DNA from: Alysiella crassa DSM 2578
GTDB taxonomy: Bacteria; Pseudomonadota; Gammaproteobacteria; Burkholderiales; Neisseriaceae
DNA: 36,554 nucleotides
Direction: 5' to 3'
Assembly (NCBI RefSeq): GCF_000745955.1
Contig: NZ_JQKH01000016.1
Location: forward strand, 1 to 36,554
Part shown: positions 34,752 to 36,554 of the stretch, one piece after another
How positions within the stretch are numbered: the first letter of the stretch is position 1
Layout of the letters: every line of letters starts with the position of its first letter
Made by a program: the position numbers and the translations under genes
The notes under the pieces: generated by a model
The model's input: only the letters and a program-made list of their open reading frames with translations
What the model was told of the DNA's origin: nothing
Databases searched by the model: none

Positions 34752-35260
34752 TTGTTAAGCGACCTATGCGGTCGAGAACGGAATTTTTCGCACAATTTCA
34801 ATAGGTAAAAGCTTTCTAAGCGACCTATGCGGTCGGGAACGGCGTTGCTGAACTGTACTACGACCCTGACATTTTCTAAGCGACCTATGCGGTCGAGAAC
34901 GCTCGTTGGTTCAGATTCAGCGCGGTTTGCATTTTCTAAGCGACCTATGCGGTCGAGAACGAAATTGAACGTGCTGGGGGTGGGGATTTTACTTTCTAAG
35001 CGACCTATGCGGTCGAGAACCCGCCGCGTGGTGAATTTTGGCTGTATGAGTGTTTCTAAGCGACCTATGCGGTCGAGAACTCCGCCACGTTTTGTGGGTA
35101 AAATTTCGGCATTTTCTAAGCGACCTATGCGGTCGAGAACCGGCGAAAAACGATATGCGCTATTACTTAAACTTTCTAAGCGACCTATGCGGTCGAGAAC
35201 TAAATGGTGGGTGTGGTACGCTGCTGTACATCTTTCTAAGCGACCTATGCGGTCGAGAAC
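34752..35260 (-). CRISPR. type I-F CRISPR array, 9 repeats and 8 spacers
   Basis: Nine 28-base repeats start at 34752, 34813, 34873, 34933, 34993, 35053, 35113, 35173 and 35233 (plus-strand ends). On the minus strand they begin GTTCTCGACC and end CTTAGAAA, the type I-F pattern. The stem CGACC/GGTCG encloses loop GCATA. Seven spacers are 32 bases; the one at 34780-34812 is 33. Repeats 3-9 are identical. Repeat 1 (34752) has two mismatches at its end and repeat 2 has one (GAGAAC to GGGAAC), so decay is at the low-coordinate end. The array is therefore transcribed leftward with the leader at 35261-35485 beside cas1, and the newest spacer should be 35201-35232. I found no spacer match inside the window by eye. 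Confidence 0.97.
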
Positions 35261-35266
35261 TAGGCA

Positions 35267-35295
35267 ATTATAATGGCTCAATACAGCCATATCAA
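35267..35295 (-). promoter_or_regulatory. leader promoter of the CRISPR array
   Basis: On the minus strand TTGATA (35295-35290), a 17-base spacer and TATAAT (35272-35267) form a near-consensus sigma-70 promoter. Six bases separate the -10 from repeat 9 (ending 35260), so transcription should begin at about the first base of the first repeat. Confidence 0.75.
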
Positions 35296-35345
35296 GTGTT
35301 TCACGGCATTTTGGTGTTGTGAACCCATGTTTTTCCGCCTATTTT

Positions 35346-35358
35346 CAACTAATTGATT
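35346..35358 (-). promoter_or_regulatory. IHF-binding site in the CRISPR leader
   Basis: On the minus strand the 13 bases AATCAATTAGTTG match the IHF consensus WATCAANNNNTTR at every fixed position. It lies about 86 bases from the first repeat. In type I-E and I-F systems IHF bends the leader to allow spacer integration at the leader-proximal repeat. The match is to a degenerate consensus in an AT-rich region, so chance is possible. Confidence 0.6.
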
Positions 35359-35423
35359 TTAAATAAATTTAATTTTATCTCAAAATAAAGGGTTCAACAT
35401 CACTCATTTTTCCATTTACTGCC

Positions 35424-35452
35424 TTGACAGCCATCATTACCCATGATTAAAT
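35424..35452 (+). promoter_or_regulatory. candidate cas1 promoter
   Basis: TTGACA at 35424-35429 is followed after 17 bases by TTAAAT (35447-35452), four of six matches to the -10 consensus. The expected start near 35459 is about 27 bases before the cas1 ATG. There is no clear ribosome-binding site before that ATG. Confidence 0.5.
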
Positions 35453-35485
35453 TTAACAATCTTTAACATTTTTTGGTTTTTCACG

Positions 35486-36513
35486 ATGAATACCCTCAAA
35501 CCCACCGAACTCAAAGCTATTTTGCATTCCAAACGAGCCAATCTGTTTTATTTGGAGCATTGCCGAGTGATGCAAAAAGACGGTCGGGTTTTGTATTTAA
35601 CCGAAGGCAAAAACGAAAATCTTTATTACAATATTCCCATTGCCAATACCACTTGTATTTTGCTTGGTACAGGCACTTCCATTACCCAAGCGGCAATGCG
35701 ACTTCTGGCAAGTGCAGGTCAAGTGCAGGTGTGATGGTGGGATTTTGTGGGGGCGGTGGCACGCCCCTTTTTAGTGCCTGTGAAATTGAATGGCTGTCGC
35801 CCCAATCTGAATATCGCCCAACCGAATATGTGCAGGGCTGGTTATCTTGGTGGTTTGATGATGAAAAACGCTTTATTCAAGCCAAAACATTGCAATTTAA
35901 ACGCATAGAATTTATCCATAAAATTTGGCATAAAGACAAAGAATTTAAATCTTATGAATTTCATCAACAGATTGATGAATTATTATCCCATTATCAAAAA
36001 GCAATTCTCAAACAAAATAACAATACTCAATTATTAACCTTAGAGGGGCGAATGACCAAAGAGTTTTATAAAATCGCCGCTAAAAATACCAATAATGCTG
36101 GATTTCATCGTGATTTTGACAGCAGTGATAAAGCCAATGCCTTTTTAAATCACGGCAATTATTTAGCCTATGGGCTTGGGGCAACAACCGCTTGGGTGCT
36201 TGGTATTCCACACGGCTTTGCCCTAATGCACGGTAAAACACGGCGTGGGGCTTTGGTGTTTGATATTGCCGATTTGGTCAAAGATGCGATTGTCCTGCCA
36301 CTTGCCTTTATTTGTGCTAAAGACAATGCGACAGAACAAGAATTTCGTCAGGAAGTGTTAAATTATTTTACCGATTATCAGGTGCTTGATTTTATGTTTG
36401 AGGTGGTTAAGGAACTGGCTTTGAAAAAAGATTTTTCAGGCAGCCTTTCAGTACACGACAAAAAAAGTACAATAAAAAAAGAAGTCCGCATCAATTCAGT
36501 GGTATCGTATTAA
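35486..36513 (+). pseudogene. cas1: type I-F cas1, frameshifted by an 11-bp tandem duplication
   Basis: Cas1 is the integrase that inserts new spacers. From ATG 35486 the frame reads K-A-I-L-H-S-K-R-A-N-L-F-Y-L-E-H-C-R-V and I-P-I-A-N-T-T-C-I-L-L-G-T-G-T-S-I-T-Q, typical Cas1f. It ends at TGA 35732 after 82 residues. From 35731 another frame continues G-F-C-G-G-G-G-T-P-L-F, WLSPQSEYRPTEY, LEGRMTKEFYK, NHGNYLAYG, IPHGFALMHGKTRRGALVFD and DFRQ-like EFRQEVLNY. The break is a perfect repeat of CAAGTGCAGGT at 35709-35719 and 35720-35730. Removing one copy gives an intact protein of 338 residues, against about 325 in relatives. The last about 25 residues (SGSLSVHDKK onward) include an uptake sequence and look non-native. 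No cas2-cas3 is seen in the remaining 41 bases. Confidence 0.92.
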
Positions 36514-36554
36514 TTTTCTCACGACTAATCCAATATGACTGAATTGAGCGAACT
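36514..36554. other. window edge after cas1, unassigned
   Basis: These 41 bases hold an ATG at 36535 opening a short frame to the window end (M-T-E-L-S-E). It does not resemble the start of a type I-F Cas2-3. The 9-base sequence CAATTCAGT at 36492-36500 is inverted at 36538-36546. Too little remains to call a gene or an insertion-sequence end. Confidence 0.3.

Larger units (their letters stand above)
211..36446. repeat. DNA uptake sequences dispersed through the window
   Basis: About 50 full 12-mers AGGC(A/T)GCCTGAA, counted by eye on both strands, occur from about 211 to 36446. Most lie in the palindromic context TTCAGGC(A/T)GCCTGAA. One-sided examples let orientation be read: A-type at about 1497, 12284, 18284 and 32511; T-type at about 907 and 20526. 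They mark genes for uptake during natural transformation in Neisseriaceae. Clusters sit at gene ends, and inverted pairs make terminators at 905, 5519, 32068 and 32509. Several are inside reading frames (trpA, rfbB, infB, xylB, the FHA gene). Confidence 0.93.

Noticed and set aside
34752-35260. Type I-F3 transposon-associated CRISPR (CAST) array
   Set aside because: The array sits beside cas1, which CAST loci lack, and no tniQ or tnsABC genes are visible.
34592-35290. Open reading frames running through the CRISPR array, giving proteins with repeated LDRIGRLE or SKRPMRSRT units
   Set aside because: The 60-base period is a multiple of three, so any frame without stops in the repeat gives a false repeat protein. 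The units are the CRISPR repeat translated.

Overview
The window looks like a chromosomal segment from the family Neisseriaceae, nearest the Kingella/Simonsiella/Alysiella group. The main reason is about 50 copies (counted by eye) of a DNA uptake sequence of the form AGGC(A/T)GCCTGAA. Both the published Kingella-type (A) and Simonsiella-type (T) dialects occur, usually fused in the palindromic context TTTCAGGC(A/T)GCCTGAAA. A dRS3-like repeat, a Correia-like MITE and housekeeping genes with neisserial features (pgsA next to tRNA-Gly, rimP-nusA-infB, dnaK) agree with this. Species was not determined.

Layout. 1-3.2 kb: tRNA-Gly(GCC), pgsA, a SlyD-type prolyl isomerase, an alanine-rich small lipoprotein and a stand-alone trpA. 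3.2-16.3 kb: a long run of minus-strand genes. It holds an orphan VWA protein, a small AT-rich hypothetical gene, a predicted zinc metallopeptidase, and a dTDP-L-rhamnose cluster (rfbB, rfbA, rfbD, rfbC). The rfb genes are separated by a SRPBCC protein, two related lipoproteins and a membrane protein, and preceded by a CgeB-like glycosyltransferase. Upstream lie a DUF7832-like protein, a YheT-type hydrolase, a predicted cysteine-peptidase-like lipoprotein and a YfbK-type VWA lipoprotein. 16.4-22.5 kb: plus-strand ETF-ubiquinone oxidoreductase, a membrane protein joining a degenerate trypsin-like domain to two FHA domains, a broken TfoX-C-like segment directly before tadA, and an unknown membrane protein. 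22.5-27.5 kb: the rimP-nusA-infB operon on the minus strand. 27.6-32.1 kb: a three-gene polyol operon (polyol dehydrogenase, xylulokinase, MFS permease) that would take D-arabinitol to xylulose 5-phosphate. 32.5-34.5 kb: dnaK behind a sigma-32-like promoter. 34.75-36.5 kb: a type I-F CRISPR array with its leader, and cas1 reading away from it.

The most striking single observation is that cas1 is broken by a perfect 11-bp tandem duplication just before the conserved glycine-rich motif. Removing one copy restores a full-length type I-F Cas1. The array has nine repeats, is transcribed leftward and degenerates at its leader-distal end. It carries a well-formed promoter whose expected start falls at the first base of repeat 1, plus a perfect IHF consensus in the leader.

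The uptake sequences do several jobs. Inverted pairs form likely terminators after the slyD-like gene, rfbC, the MFS gene and dnaK, and between two convergent genes. Single copies supply the last residues and stop codon (FQAA-stop) of proteins, and in-frame copies supply linker peptides (SGSLK, FRLPE), with three in the IF2 N-terminal region. Small inverted-repeat families (GTAGGGTGCG type, GGGCAACGAGTTGCCC type, Correia-like) fill several intergenic gaps. No complete novel multi-gene system was identified. The best candidates for new biology are the pseudoprotease-FHA protein and the paired lipoproteins in the rhamnose cluster.
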